Part shown: positions 10,737-21,489 of the stretch, in pieces
Numbering within the stretch: position 1 is the first letter of the stretch
Layout of the letters: each line of letters begins with the position of its first letter
Source: Scalesia atractyloides
Lineage: Eukaryota > Streptophyta > Magnoliopsida > Asterales > Asteraceae
Direction: 5' to 3'
Assembly (NCBI GenBank): GCA_947069175.1
Contig: CAMTDV010000012.1
Span: 34,504,341-34,568,340 of the forward strand
Length of the DNA: 64,000 nt
Position numbers and translations under genes: made by a program
Notes under the pieces: generated by a model
What the model saw: the letters and a program-made list of their open reading frames with translations, nothing else
Databases searched by the model: none
Told to the model about the DNA's origin: nothing

Positions 10737-10926
10737 GACTTGCAGATTATATACATAACATGTCTTCAAAATCGAGGACGAGGAGTAAATGTTCTATCTC
10801 TTTTACATTGCTATGTGTACAACTAAATGAGCTTTATATACAACCAATAGCTGCATATGTTCTATCTCTTTACATATCAGCCTTTTTATCAAGTAAACTA
10901 TTCATGATATTTTCATCCCTGTGGTT
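10737..10926. repeat. E1 right flank, copied at 23463-23652
   Basis: Host sequence starting GACTTGCAGATTATATAC. The same ~190 bp follow the E2 LTR at 23463-23652 and end there at GTGGTT, the deletion junction. It is unique sequence rather than part of the element, so it marks E2 as a copy of E1 and not an independent insertion. Confidence 0.85.
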
Positions 10927-11066
10927 GCATTCCCATATTAGCCTCTACAAAGCCCTATTTTTGACCCAGATGTGCACAAGGCAACCTTTTTAAGATCAAG
11001 TAACTACTATTGTTTTTCATTTAATATTTAAAAACTATGTTTTAAAGTTATGTATTGCTTGTGTAG

Positions 11067-11146
11067 GTCGAGAAAGTAGAGCAGCAGCTAATTTGGACAA
11101 AGATGAAAAGAGACTTGTTTCCGGATCATCTCGAGCTGGTCTTCAG
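11067..11146 (+). pseudogene. Orphan histone H2A.Z-like exon
   Basis: An 80-nt stretch, in the frame beginning at 11069, encodes NLDKDEKRLVSGSSRAGLQ. This resembles the N-terminal tail and first helix junction of plant H2A.Z (DKDKKKP...SSRAGLQ followed by FPVGR). It is bounded by GTGTAG at 11061-11066 and by CAG/GTTTTC at 11146/11147, a plausible acceptor and donor. No following FPVGR exon is seen downstream. It is probably a relic exon, or a fragment captured by a transposon. Confidence 0.5.
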
Positions 11147-13640
11147 GTTTTCAACCAATCCATCCTATTTATGATATCTTCTCTTATTATTTTTATTGAA
11201 CAAGAACGCATCATAATGATTGAAGATATTATATAAGCATGCACGTGTTTGGGAGTTTAGAATCAAGTTATTTAGTTTTTTTTTTCTCAATTATTATTTT
11301 AGCTCATATAAGAGACTTCAAAAGCTGCTGCTTATGATCACTAAAGAGAGTGTTTATGTCATTTTTAGTTGCTTTATTTAATAGACTTGTACCATTATTA
11401 TATCTATTTAATAAACGTTTACAAAGTATTTTGGTAAACTTTTTCACCTGTTATGTGGTTTTGATGCTGGAAATTTCGATTCAAGACTTATTAACGTTTT
11501 TGTTTTACTTTTGAATGAATGATTGGAATCTCTCTTTGTGATCAACAGCCAAAAAATAGTTGATTTGGTTTATAACTATTTGACGGTTCTAATTATATGA
11601 AAATCGGTTGCAAGTAGCGTGTTGGAAAAAACTGATGCTTATATTTGAATGATGGGAACACAGGTATGAAGATGGAAGATGGAATCGAAGAGTTGCTTAT
11701 GAGTTGTATTAAACCAGCTATTATACTCTCTTAACTATAATGAATGTGTTATTATTATCAAGTTTAGTATAAAGTATAATCTACTAAATCTGTTTTAGTT
11801 AACATTAATTAGTCTTATTCAGGGCCGAATGGGTGAGTAAAATTGGGTTTTTTTTTTAAATTTCAGAACCGATCGTTTAAAAAAGAGTCAAAATGTTTTT
11901 GTGGCTGCTAGGTTATGATGGTGGATATATTTTATGAACATTTTTCTATAAATAAACATTTTTTTTTCTGTTAATTATTTTTGAACAAATTAGAATTTGT
12001 ATCAATTACAGAGAAAGCTAGAAATGACCAAGGGTTCAATTTTTTTATTTATTTAAATCTAGTTTATTATCATATGTACTTTATTTTTTCTTTTAAAAAA
12101 GGTTGTATTATAATATAAAGAAATTATTTTATTTTTAATTTAAGTATAATATGGCAATATATTATAAGATTGTTGAAAAAAGTTGATATGCTGCCAATTA
12201 TAGCGTGGCAATTATATATATATACAGGTGCATATGTTACATAGATGTTAACTATGGTTCATAATGATAGGGGATCAATAATTTGAATAATTGGCTTGTT
12301 TATGAATTAATGAAAATGTGGTAGAGGAGTTTTTTTAATGATTCATAACTCAAGAAAAGGACATTTATAAGAATTTAGGTTTTTTTAGATGGTTGGTTTT
12401 ATTATTTAATTGAATCAAGTGTAGTTTGTTTATTGTATTGGTCAGAATTAGTATTTCGGCTATATCTTTTATTATAGCTAATATGTAAGTTATTTTGATT
12501 GAACCTAATGTTTTAGCTATGAGTATTGCCTATAAATAGAGCTATGTATGTCATGCTTGATATAACAAGTGTTGATATTTACACATTTAGTATTATAATA
12601 GAATTTCTATAATTTAGGTTTCTCTAAATGTTTATTAGAACGTATTTAGCACATTTTATTATTTACATTTTACATCAGATGATTATTTATACGAATGTAT
12701 GTACCCTTTTATAAAATACATGGGTCGTATCAAGGTGAATTTCTACACTTTGTATAAGAACTTACCTGTACCCGAATAAACCAATTATTGAAGAATGTAT
12801 CATACATGGGATGTACCACCCCTCTCTTATTCACTACTATGTGGTGGGATTTGTATATTAGTTTTTTTTTTTTTTTTTAACTTTTTTCAGTAACCAAAGA
12901 TGTACATATGTAACGGAGTAAAACATTTAAAATCTCCAACCATGGATCAATTTGCATGAAAAATAAGTTAGCTAAAAACAAACTATAAAGCATTTAGAAC
13001 TAGTCTTTGCTAAGTAATGATAATTAAAGGATTTGGTATTGTGGAACGTGGATGAGGAGCTGAGTGCCTCCTAATTGTATACATATCAAAACAATGGAGC
13101 TAAAGCTCAGACTGGAGTTAGTCAAACAACCTTTCTTTTAAAATGTAACACTAGTTTTCTTAACGCTAACTATTTGAGTATAAAAGTTTTCTTTACGCTA
13201 ACTATTGGAGTATATATTTTGCAAATAAACTCATCAATATTCAAGAAACAAAACTAAACTTCCGTTAAGAGAGTTGGTGTTTTCATTTCTCAAAGTATGT
13301 TCACCAATAAGTTAACTATTCAGACAATAAGACATTTACAAACTTACGGTCAAAGAGGGTGTAGGATAAACAATAGTTTTAACAGGAATAACATGTTTAT
13401 TCATTTGAGAGTATTGTAGAATGTTTGTCGCTAAATCTAGAAGTGAATTAATATATTTGTGTTCATAATATTAGTATTTATACATTATTTATATATGTAT
13501 AATATAATATATATAATATTAAATAAAGTAACATGTTCGACTCTTATCCAGTCTGTCATATTATATTTTTTTTAACAAATAATTAGAATTTTTTTATAGA
13601 AATAACGTTTTTATAAATAAATATTAAAAAAGCGCAGACA
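11147..13640. other. AT-rich intergenic, no gene seen
   Basis: Long AT-rich stretch with homopolymer runs. The frame at 13075-13257 has no recognisable content. No repeats with clear ends were found by eye. Confidence 0.5.
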
Positions 13641-13860
13641 AAAACTCATGATTAGCGGAGTGACAGGCTACACACCCTATATAACTAAAAGACACCACGT
13701 GGCACAAAAGGTCACCACTATAATAAAAATAAATGCGAAGCCTTTAGATCGCCCAATTGGATGTATATCTAGAAACTACACTATTTCCACGTGTCACACT
13801 GCAAACCATAAGACCTCACTAAATATCTCCTGTGGGCCCATATCACGTTTTAAAAATATC
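13641..13860 (+). promoter_or_regulatory. Distal motif cluster upstream of the PRR gene
   Basis: This GC-richer island in AT-rich DNA holds a perfect palindromic G-box CCACGTGG (13695-13702), a second CACGTG (13788-13793, within CCACGTGTC), an evening-element core AAATATCT (13821-13828) and GTGGGCCC (13832-13839), a TCP-type site. These are binding motifs for bZIP/bHLH (including PIF), REVEILLE/CCA1-type MYB and TCP factors. It lies about 1.5-1.7 kb before the PRR start. A regulatory role is inference from motif content. Confidence 0.45.
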
Positions 13861-14990
13861 TATACCTTTAGACTTTAACATAATTAATGGTGTACGATAA
13901 TATTTTATGCATTTCTAAGGTGTATAAAATTTCCAAAATTATTTTTTCATAATTCATTTTTTCAACTTTATACGGATTATTATCTGTTTTGTTGAAATAT
14001 AAATCTAACTGATACATACGATTATAATAAATATTCTTTAATTTATTTAGTAACAGAAAAACTATAACATAAAGAATATAGATTTTAAGTATAATTAAGG
14101 GTATGTGATTTGGATAGCTGTCTAAAAATATGCTTGATTTGTGGAAACTTAAATCAAACTTGACAACCTTAAATTTTAAATTGAATGACTTGGTAACCAG
14201 TTAATTTATGAGATTTAAAATTGTGTGTTTCTACAATTAGATTATTATCTTTAAAAAAAATATTACCAACCCCAACCGGTGCTACCCTATGAGAGAACTT
14301 GGGTGAGGAAGTCAGGAAAACACATGTGGTTGTTTTCATAATGTCGGTTATTCATACTTTATGTACCCATAACTTTACAAGAATAAGAAATTATGCTCGT
14401 TTCTAGCTTAAAATATGAGTTTGCAAATTCATGAATCAACTCTATGTACTAATTAGTTTATTAAAATGTTAATTTAGCTGATTTATGACAAACTTAAAAA
14501 AAATCAAATTTTGATTGTATGAAAATACATTGTCAAAGCTTAAAAAATCAAATTGACAACCTTGAATTAAAATTATGCAACTAGATAAACATTTAATTAA
14601 TGAAATCCAAATTCACATGCTTTTCCGATTAGAATTACATGAGGAAATGGTTAAAAGTTTAAGCCAGTGTTACATACGAGTAAACTTGAAGTAAGAAAGT
14701 CAGAAAAACGCCTATGAATATTTTACAAATGTTGGCCTAGTTAGATGGCTTCCGTCCATAACTAGTTTCCTAAAATGTTAACATAGCTGACATGTAATAA
14801 ACTTATTGAAGAATTTTACATAAATATGAAAGCATTTTATAAGGCTAATATGACTCTTATATACCATTTTCACCTTTAAAATTCCACATATATCCGGTAC
14901 ACAATTCTCCATCCACTAAAAACTAATATACCATTAACAAGAAGGAATTAAAATATTAAATATTAAAAAAAACGGTTAAAAGAAGACAAG
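13861..14990. other. AT-rich upstream sequence, no gene seen
   Basis: Non-coding. Two loosely similar blocks (about 14100-14470 and 14480-14770) share words such as ACAACCTTAAATT, CTTGAAGTAAG/GGTGAGGAAGTCAGRAAAAC and AACTAGTTTANTAAAATGTTAA, and so look like an old tandem duplication. Confidence 0.4.
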
Positions 14991-14993
14991 TAG

Positions 14994-15224
14994 AGATATT
15001 TTATTCGGATTTGTTTGAAAATATCTAGAATATCAGTGGTTTAGATTTGTTGGCAGCATTAAAAAAGCGATTAACATTGGAAGGAAGCAAGTGGAGGAGA
15101 CGTATGCAGCACCTTGAGAGATGGGAGGCCAATAGGCTCTTGCTTTTTCTTGTCGACGTGTCATTTTTGGGCCATTCAACGACACGATAGATATTTTTTT
15201 AGATTTTTTTCATTCAGATATTTT
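14994..15224 (+). promoter_or_regulatory. Four evening elements in the PRR promoter
   Basis: Four exact matches to the 9-bp evening element AAAATATCT: minus strand at 14994-15002, plus strand at 15018-15026, minus strand at 15189-15197 and 15216-15224. An ACGTGTC (ABRE/G-box-like) site is at 15156-15162. Evening elements are bound by CCA1/LHY and REVEILLE MYB factors and time expression to the afternoon or evening. PRR5 of Arabidopsis is a known REVEILLE8 target. The cluster ends about 145 bp before the ATG. Confidence 0.8.
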
Positions 15225-15326
15225 GATTCTATTTCATATTTACAAACTTTAGGATAACTTTAGTTTTCCCCCTTTCAAATACACACAAACACAAACAAAC
15301 ACAAACAAAACACCAACCACACCACC

Positions 15327-15350
15327 CCTCTCTCTCTCTCTCTCTCTCTC
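15327..15350 (+). repeat. CT microsatellite in the PRR 5' leader
   Basis: Twelve CT units lie just upstream of the start codon, probably in the 5' UTR. On the opposite strand this is a GAGA tract, the kind bound by BPC factors. No role is proven here. Confidence 0.6.
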
Positions 15351-15369
15351 CGCCAGTGATATTATTGTT

Positions 15370-18176
15370 ATGGGCAGCGCCGGTGCCGGAGGAACTCCTG
15401 ACATGCCAGAACTCATGTTGAGAAGTGAAGACAAGACCATTGAAGGCGGCGGTGGTGGTGGCGGCGGCGGCGGTGGTGATTTGCCAACTGCTGCCACCAC
15501 TAATAACTTTGTGAGGTGGGAAAAGTTTTTGCCCAAAATGGTTCTCAGGGTTTTGTTGGTTGAAGCTGATGATTCTACTCGCCAGATTATTACTGCTCTG
15601 CTCAGAAAATGTAGTTATAAAGGTCAGTTTCTTTTCTTTTCTTTTCTTTTACCAGAATTCTTTTTAATTTTTTATATAATTTTTGTGAGTTAAGGTTTAT
15701 TTTGAGAAATTGTTGGTGGGTTTTTGGAATTAAGGGTTCTTGACAAATTTTGATCCTCAAGTTTTTTACTTTTAATATGATTTGGTAAGGTTTTAGGAGA
15801 AATCAATGATCAGAGTTTGAATCTGGATTGATTTTTTTTTGGGTTTTTGGAATAAGGGGTTTTTGGTAAATCTTGATCCCAAAGTTTTGATATCTAATAT
15901 GATTTGGTACGGTTTTAGGGGGGAATTACTGATTAGAGTTTGGATTTGGATTGATTATTTGGTGGGTTTTTCGAATAGCGGGTTTTTGGTAAATCTTGAT
16001 CCCAAAGTTTTGATTTTTAATGTAATATGCAAGGGTTTAAGGAAAGTTAGTGGTTAGAATTTGAATTTGGGCTAATTAGTGTTTTGTTACAAGCAGTTGC
16101 TGCTGTTTCTGATGGTTTGAAGGCATGGGAGGTGCTGAAAGGAAGATCCAATAGTATCGATCTTATACTGACTGAAGTCGAGCTGCCTTCGATCTCCGGG
16201 TTTGCTCTTCTCACCTTGATTATGGAGCATCAAGTCTGCAAGAACATTCCTGTCATAAGTACGATTTCGATTCTTATTTGACTATTTTAGTGTTGTGATC
16301 TAATCTAGTGTTAGGTTGTAAGTTGTAACATCTCATTTTGGTTCTGCAGTGATGTCTGCACATGATTCCGTTAGCACGGTTTATAAGTGTATGTTAAGAG
16401 GTGCTTCTGACTTTTTGGTCAAACCCGTTAGGAAGAATGAATTGAAGAACTTGTGGCAACATGTTTGGAGGCGACAATCTGTAAGAAGTCTAATGAATCA
16501 TTGAATCTTAAACATCTGTTATGTTATGATCTGATCTTGGTTTATTTTGACTTTTGATTTAGTCCACCGCTGGGCCTAACCGGAACCAAGAAGAGAGTGA
16601 TGCACAACAGAAAGTAGAGGCTACTGCTGAAAACAATGCGACTAGCAACCGTTCGAGTGGTTACATGGCTTGCATCAAAAGAAACAGGGAATGCATTGAA
16701 AAAGGAAGTGATGCACAGGTAGAACTGTTTTCTTGTTTGGTCAACTGTAATAGAACATAAATTGGGATCGGGTTTGACTTTTATGCTTGATCTGCAGAGT
16801 TCTTGCACAAAACCTGATATGGAACCTGATGAGCCACCCATGGAACAACCGGCGGACCACACAGACTCTGAACGGGCTAACCAGTTGGGGACCGCCCCTC
16901 GTGAGCCCGAGGGTAATATGGCCAAAGCTGACACAAGTGGTCAAGAAAATAACATGGCTATAGATGTGAGATGGGAACACGTGAATGTCGCTACTGGTAA
17001 TAATTCTAGGGAAGCGATCGATTTGATTGGATCGTTTGACAGTTACCCTAAACCGAGTTACAAAAGCTCGTTAAATTTTGGTGAAAATAAGGTTGATCAT
17101 CCTTCACCGATGTTAGATCTTTCACTACGAAGATCTCATCCAAGTAGCTCGGTGAATCAGTTCAGTGATGACCGGCACAGGTTGAAGCAGTCTGATGTCT
17201 CAGCGTTCTCACGGTGAGTCACCTGTCAATATGGGTTCGGGTCGGGCTGTATTGACCCGTTTATAAGTAATTGATTTGAGCATTTGGTATGCAGGTATAT
17301 CAACAGGGGGCAACCACCACCAACATCAGGATCCGCTAGCATTTCCAATCAACAAAAAGACTACAATCAACAAAAAGACTACGAAACCAGTTCAGATAAA
17401 CTATTATCAAAGAACCCGGTGGAGTATATTTCTGATACCCATAGTGCACCCGTCGGAAGCTCTCAAGTCAACATAATCAGTCCACACACGCAGGCCGAAA
17501 GTCAAAGTCCAAATCAAAATCAATTCCCATCACCAAAGGAAAGAGTGTTTCAGGTTCCAGTTGCAGTAAGAGGTTCAAGATTCGAGAACCCATATGGTTC
17601 GGTATTACCTCCGTTTTGCGTGCAACCGGGCTTGTCCCAGATGCAGAGCGCGTCTTCTTCAGGCCATCATGAACCAATGTTTCAAACAAACGCGTATTAC
17701 ATTCCTAATCAAGAAACAAGAAATGAGTCCCCTCCAGAGCTGCATAACGCAACCGAAGCCCTTGAAGATCATAGCGCAAACAGCAGTTTCTGTAACGGTG
17801 CGACGCTTACACGCATCAACAGTGTAGGCAGCGGAAGCAATGGAAATAACACGCATCGATCGATACAAAGAGAAGCTGCCCTGAATAAGTTCAGAATGAA
17901 GAAGAAAGACAGATGCTTTGATAAGAAGGTACATATTTACATGTATATATTGTTACTGATTGATAGATTCGGGTCAACTTAATCTGGTCAATGTCTGATT
18001 AGAACAATGTTTCCTGCAGGTGCGATATGAAAGCCGAGAAGAAGCTAGCAGAGCAGAGACCTCGGGTGAAAGGACAGTTTGTTCGACAGACAAGCAATCC
18101 ATCGGCTTCATCTTCAGTTTCACTGATGGAAATCGATACAAAAATGGCTGCTGCTGCTGCAAAGACTATAGCTTGA
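15370..18176 (+). CDS. PRR5-like: PRR5/PRR9-clade pseudo-response regulator, CCT domain frameshifted
   Basis: Circadian clock transcriptional repressor. Seven exons: 15370-15622, 16097-16258, 16350-16480, 16563-16718, 16798-17213, 17295-17928, 18020-18176; all introns are GT-AG and phases agree. Residues 58-182 form a pseudo-receiver domain (LLVEADDSTRQ; Glu111 in LTEVELP replaces the phospho-acceptor Asp, as in all PRRs; Lys163 in FLVKP; KNLWQHVWRRQ). An EAR motif LDLSL lies at about 340-344, the TOPLESS-recruiting segment of PRR5/7/9. The DNA-binding, nuclear-targeting CCT domain starts near 565 (REAALNKFRMKKKDRCF). In exon 7 one extra G near 18037 (CGAGAAGAAG) shifts the frame, so the second half of CCT is lost and an unrelated tail runs to 18259. 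Without it the protein would be about 635 residues and stop at 18176. The EADDSTRQ and VELPSISG sequence points to PRR5/PRR9 rather than PRR7 or TOC1. Confidence 0.9.
15714..16080 (+). repeat. Three ~123-bp tandem repeats in PRR intron 1
   Basis: Copies start near 15714, 15837 and 15961. Each begins GGGTTTTTGGAAT or similar and contains AAATCTTGATCCCAAAGTTTTGAT, TAATATGATTTGGTA and GATTAGAGTTTGRAT words. They make up nearly all of the first intron. Short frames inside them are artefacts. Confidence 0.8.
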
Positions 18177-18560
18177 TTAAGATTTCGGTTTGTTCTATAC
18201 ATGGTATTAAAAGATCTAGCAAGAACACAGTGAAGAATCTAACAACTTTTCACCCATGATTCTGAGTTTTGGATTGTAAATTTGGAATTATAGAAGTAGT
18301 TTTTGATCTTGTTCCGACTATAAAACAAGATAGAATGTCTGCTCAGTGACCATTATTTAATGTTCTTTGAATAGATTTAGAAGGTTTAAACTCTGTTGAT
18401 TATAGAGAGTATATTGATTGTATTGAGAGGATATTGATGTATATTGTGTATCTTCAACTGAAATATCTTTGTACATGATATGTTGGATGATATTGGACAA
18501 ACCAACAATGTCCATACATTGGAGAGAGAAAAGGATGTTGTGTTTGGATTTATTCGTTTG
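18177..18560 (+). other. PRR 3' UTR and terminator region
   Basis: Sequence after the PRR stop, AT-rich, with AATAAA-like words but no clear single signal. Copied almost unchanged at 24038-24420. Confidence 0.5.
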
Positions 18561-18797
18561 GTGTTTTAATGGAGGGGAATAGGTGATGGTGAGTCCGTTG
18601 TATTTTGCAAGTTGGGTCTGTTTGTGGTGTGTGTGATCAGTGTCAGTTTTTGGATTTAGTGTTGGGAGTTTTTTTTTAAATAGGTGATGTTGGTGAGTCC
18701 CTTTGGATTCAGCAAGTTGGGTGATTTTGATTGGTTCTGAGTTGATTTCTTAGGGGGGGGGTATTGTGGTGGTGAGGCCAAGTTTTTGTAGGATACA
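18561..18797 (+). other. Non-coding spacer with GGTGAGTCC repeats
   Basis: It holds two imperfect copies of an AATAGGTGATGNTGGTGAGTCC unit and a run of nine G. Copied at 24421-24672, where the G run is of similar length and an extra GGTAGTGGTTATTG is present. Confidence 0.5.
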
Positions 18798-19508
18798 TGT
18801 CACACCCGCTCATAGGCGAAAGTGCGTGGTGTGATCTGATTTGTTTTAATTGCATACAATATAAGTGAACATACTAAATGAATAAAACAAGCTTCAAATG
18901 CCATTGCCAATATTGTTTCAAAATGCAACATAAGTTGAGAATATTGTTTGCAAACCACGAAATAAAAGTAAGTTGCCAAAGTGTTACACATCCCAAAGTA
19001 CAAGTTTTAAAATAATAAGGTTTTGACCCTTATATCACCGCAAGGAGGCGGCATATAATGGGCAAACCCTTCAAAAGTTGGCATGGAGACTTGACACTTG
19101 CTTTCCTTGACTGAAACCCGCATCGGTCAACTAGTTTTCTGAAATACATGTTAAGTTGAAAAATCAACAGAAGTTGGCGAGTTCATGTGTTATTTTAATT
19201 GTATGAGATGAATCCATAAAATGTATGATGTATTTGTATCAAAAACTGGTATGTAAAGCGTCAATGAAATCGTTGATCATTAATGTTTTGCAAGGACATT
19301 AATATGTGTGACGAGATAGGAAGCATCCAAACCTAGACGATTTTCGTCGATTAACCTCGACTGGGACGACAAATGCACTCTTCCATGTGGGTCCATGACC
19401 AACAGTGGGGCTCGCCAACACCCGCTAGATCTAACCTTTGTACCGTGGTCTTAAACAAGATTAATGGTGCTTACGTTCACCCTATTCACACATGATCTAA
19501 GTTGTTTC
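18798..19508 (-). mobile_element. LTR-like sequence starting TGTCACACC, first copy (truncated)
   Basis: Begins TGTCACACCCGC and shares blocks in the same order with the LTR at 47024 (AAAATCAACA...AGTTGGCGAGTTCAT; GATCTAACCTTTGTACC...ATTAATGGT). It is therefore the edge of a related Tekay-type LTR in minus orientation. It is cut at 19529-19533 by the duplication junction, after a partial MITE. The second copy is at 24673. Confidence 0.6.
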
Positions 19509-19533
19509 CAGTGGCGGATCCAGCTCTGTTTTG
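19509..19533. mobile_element. hAT-type MITE, truncated at the duplication junction
   Basis: First 25 bp of the MITE seen complete at 25384-25529, preceded by the same 8-bp GTTGTTTC. It stops at TTTTG, where the sequence switches to the integrase of E2. Confidence 0.85.
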
Positions 19534-20714
19534 ACAGTCCGTTTGTGGATGGTAACTTGTGCTTAGTTTGAATTTTGTTTGACTCAAACGAAAGAGTTCC
19601 TGCCAGAAATGGCTGAGGAAAATCACATCGCGATCCGAAACGATAGATCTAGGGAACCCATGTAATCGAATAACTTCTTTGCAAAAAACAGCAGCTACAT
19701 GTTTGGCTGTGTACGGATGAGATAAGCACATAAAATGTGCATATTTACTCAAACGGTCCACCACAACCAGGATGGTATCAGCTCGGTTAGAAGGGGGTAA
19801 ACCGACAATGAAGTCCATTGACACATCTTCCTATATTCGTTCGGGAATGGGCAATGGTTGAAGAAGACCCGCTGGAGATAGGGTTTGATACTTTTGCTGT
19901 TGGCACACCACACATTGTTGTACAAATAGACGGATATCATATTTCATTTTCGGCCAGTAATACCGTGCGGACAGCCGCTTGTAAGTTTTTGTGAATCCCC
20001 CATGTCCACCACTCAAGGTATCATGCGCCTCTTGCAACAGTTTGAGCCGTATGGCTGGAATTTCGGGTATCACTAATTTACCTTGGTAGAATAGGAGTTG
20101 ATTGACCAAGGTAAATTCAGTGTTATTATCCGGATCCTCCTGTAACTTTCGGATCCAACTGCTGGTCACCGGATCAATGTGCAAGCCTGTTTTGATCTCT
20201 TCAATTTCAACACAATAGGGAGTTATAAGTGCTAAAAACTCGCCTGAATGTGGTCGTCTTGACAATGCATCAGCTCCTTTGTTTTCTTTCCCTGCTTTGT
20301 GAACAATAGAAAAATCAAAAGGCATTAGTTTTAGCAACAATCTTTGTTGTTCAGTGGTAGTGATCCGTTGTTCCAACAAAAATTTCAACGTGTAGTGGTC
20401 GGTTCGAATAATAAAGTGGCGCCCCAACAAGTAATGGCTCCATTTTTGGACTGTCATTACTAGAGCCAACAATTCACGATCGTAGGCGACTTGAACTTGT
20501 TTGAAGGTGAAAAACCTTTGCTGAAATATGCCACCGGGTGATCGTTTTGAGACAAAATAACACCTATACCATCTGAAGAAGCATCACATTCAACCACAAA
20601 AGGTTTTGAAAAATCTGGTAGGGCTAGGACAGGTGTGGACATTAAAGCCTGTTTCAAAGCCTCAAAAGCTGCTAATGCTGCGTCCGACCAAACAAAACCA
20701 TCTTTCTTGGTCAA
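19534..20714 (-). pseudogene. E2 RNase H-integrase remnant
   Basis: Pieces at 20460-20714, 19831-20472 and 19534-19824 carry VECDASSDGIG, FIIRTDHYTLKFLL, ADALSRR, the integrase zinc finger CVVCQQQK and the core up to TSYHPQTD, where homology ends at the junction. A frame break near 19829 separates the zinc finger from the core, and another lies near 20490. Confidence 0.8.
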
Positions 20715-21480
20715 AGCCGTAAGTGGACGGGCTATGACACCATAATTCTTGACGAACCGCGTATAGTATCGGTCAACCCTAAAATCCTCTCACTTGTTTG
20801 ACATTTGTGGGTATAGGCCATGAGCGAACCGCTGCTATCTTTTCTTCTTCCACTCCTACCCCATGTTTATTGATGACGTGGCCCAAAAAATAACTTGGTC
20901 TTGACCAAAACAACATTTAGACATTTTGGCAAAGAATTTGTTGTCTTGCAATAACTTCAATGCCTGAGCTAAGTGTCCTTGATGCTGTTCAATGTTGGCA
21001 CTGTAAATTAAAATATCATCAAAGAAAACAAGGTTAAAACGGCGCAAAAATGGTCGAAATAAGTCATTCATAACAGCTGAAAAGTTGAGGGGGCGTTCTG
21101 TTAGGCCAAAAGGCATAACTTTGAACTCATAATGCCCGGAATGAGTTCGAAAAGCTGTTTTCTCAATGTCTTTGGGTGTCATTCTAATCTGGTAATAACC
21201 ATATCTCAAATCCAGCTTTGAAAAGATAGTTGCGCCATGTAGCTCATCTTAATAATTCATCAATATTTGGGATCGGATATTTATCGGCAATGGTAGCTTT
21301 GTTAAGAGCCCTGTAATCCACACACATCCTCCATGAATTATCTTTTTTCCTCACTAACAACACGGGGCTAGAAAAAGGGCTTGTGCTTGGTTGTATGAAG
21401 CCATCGGTCAAGAGTTGAGACACCTGTTGTTCGATTTCATTTTTTGAGAATACGGGTACCTGTAGGGTCTGATGTTGGGT
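20715..21480 (-). pseudogene. E2 reverse transcriptase remnant
   Basis: Shows YYQIRMTPKDIEKTAFRTH, VMPFGLTERP and the active-site FFDDILIYS in one open stretch (20856-21209). Frame breaks lie on both sides (near 20780 and 21250). Confidence 0.75.
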
Positions 21481-21489
21481 GGGCTGGTG

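Noticed and set aside
17477..18202. Several minus-strand frames over PRR exons
   Set aside because: Antisense shadows; the plus strand has the conserved domains and splice sites.
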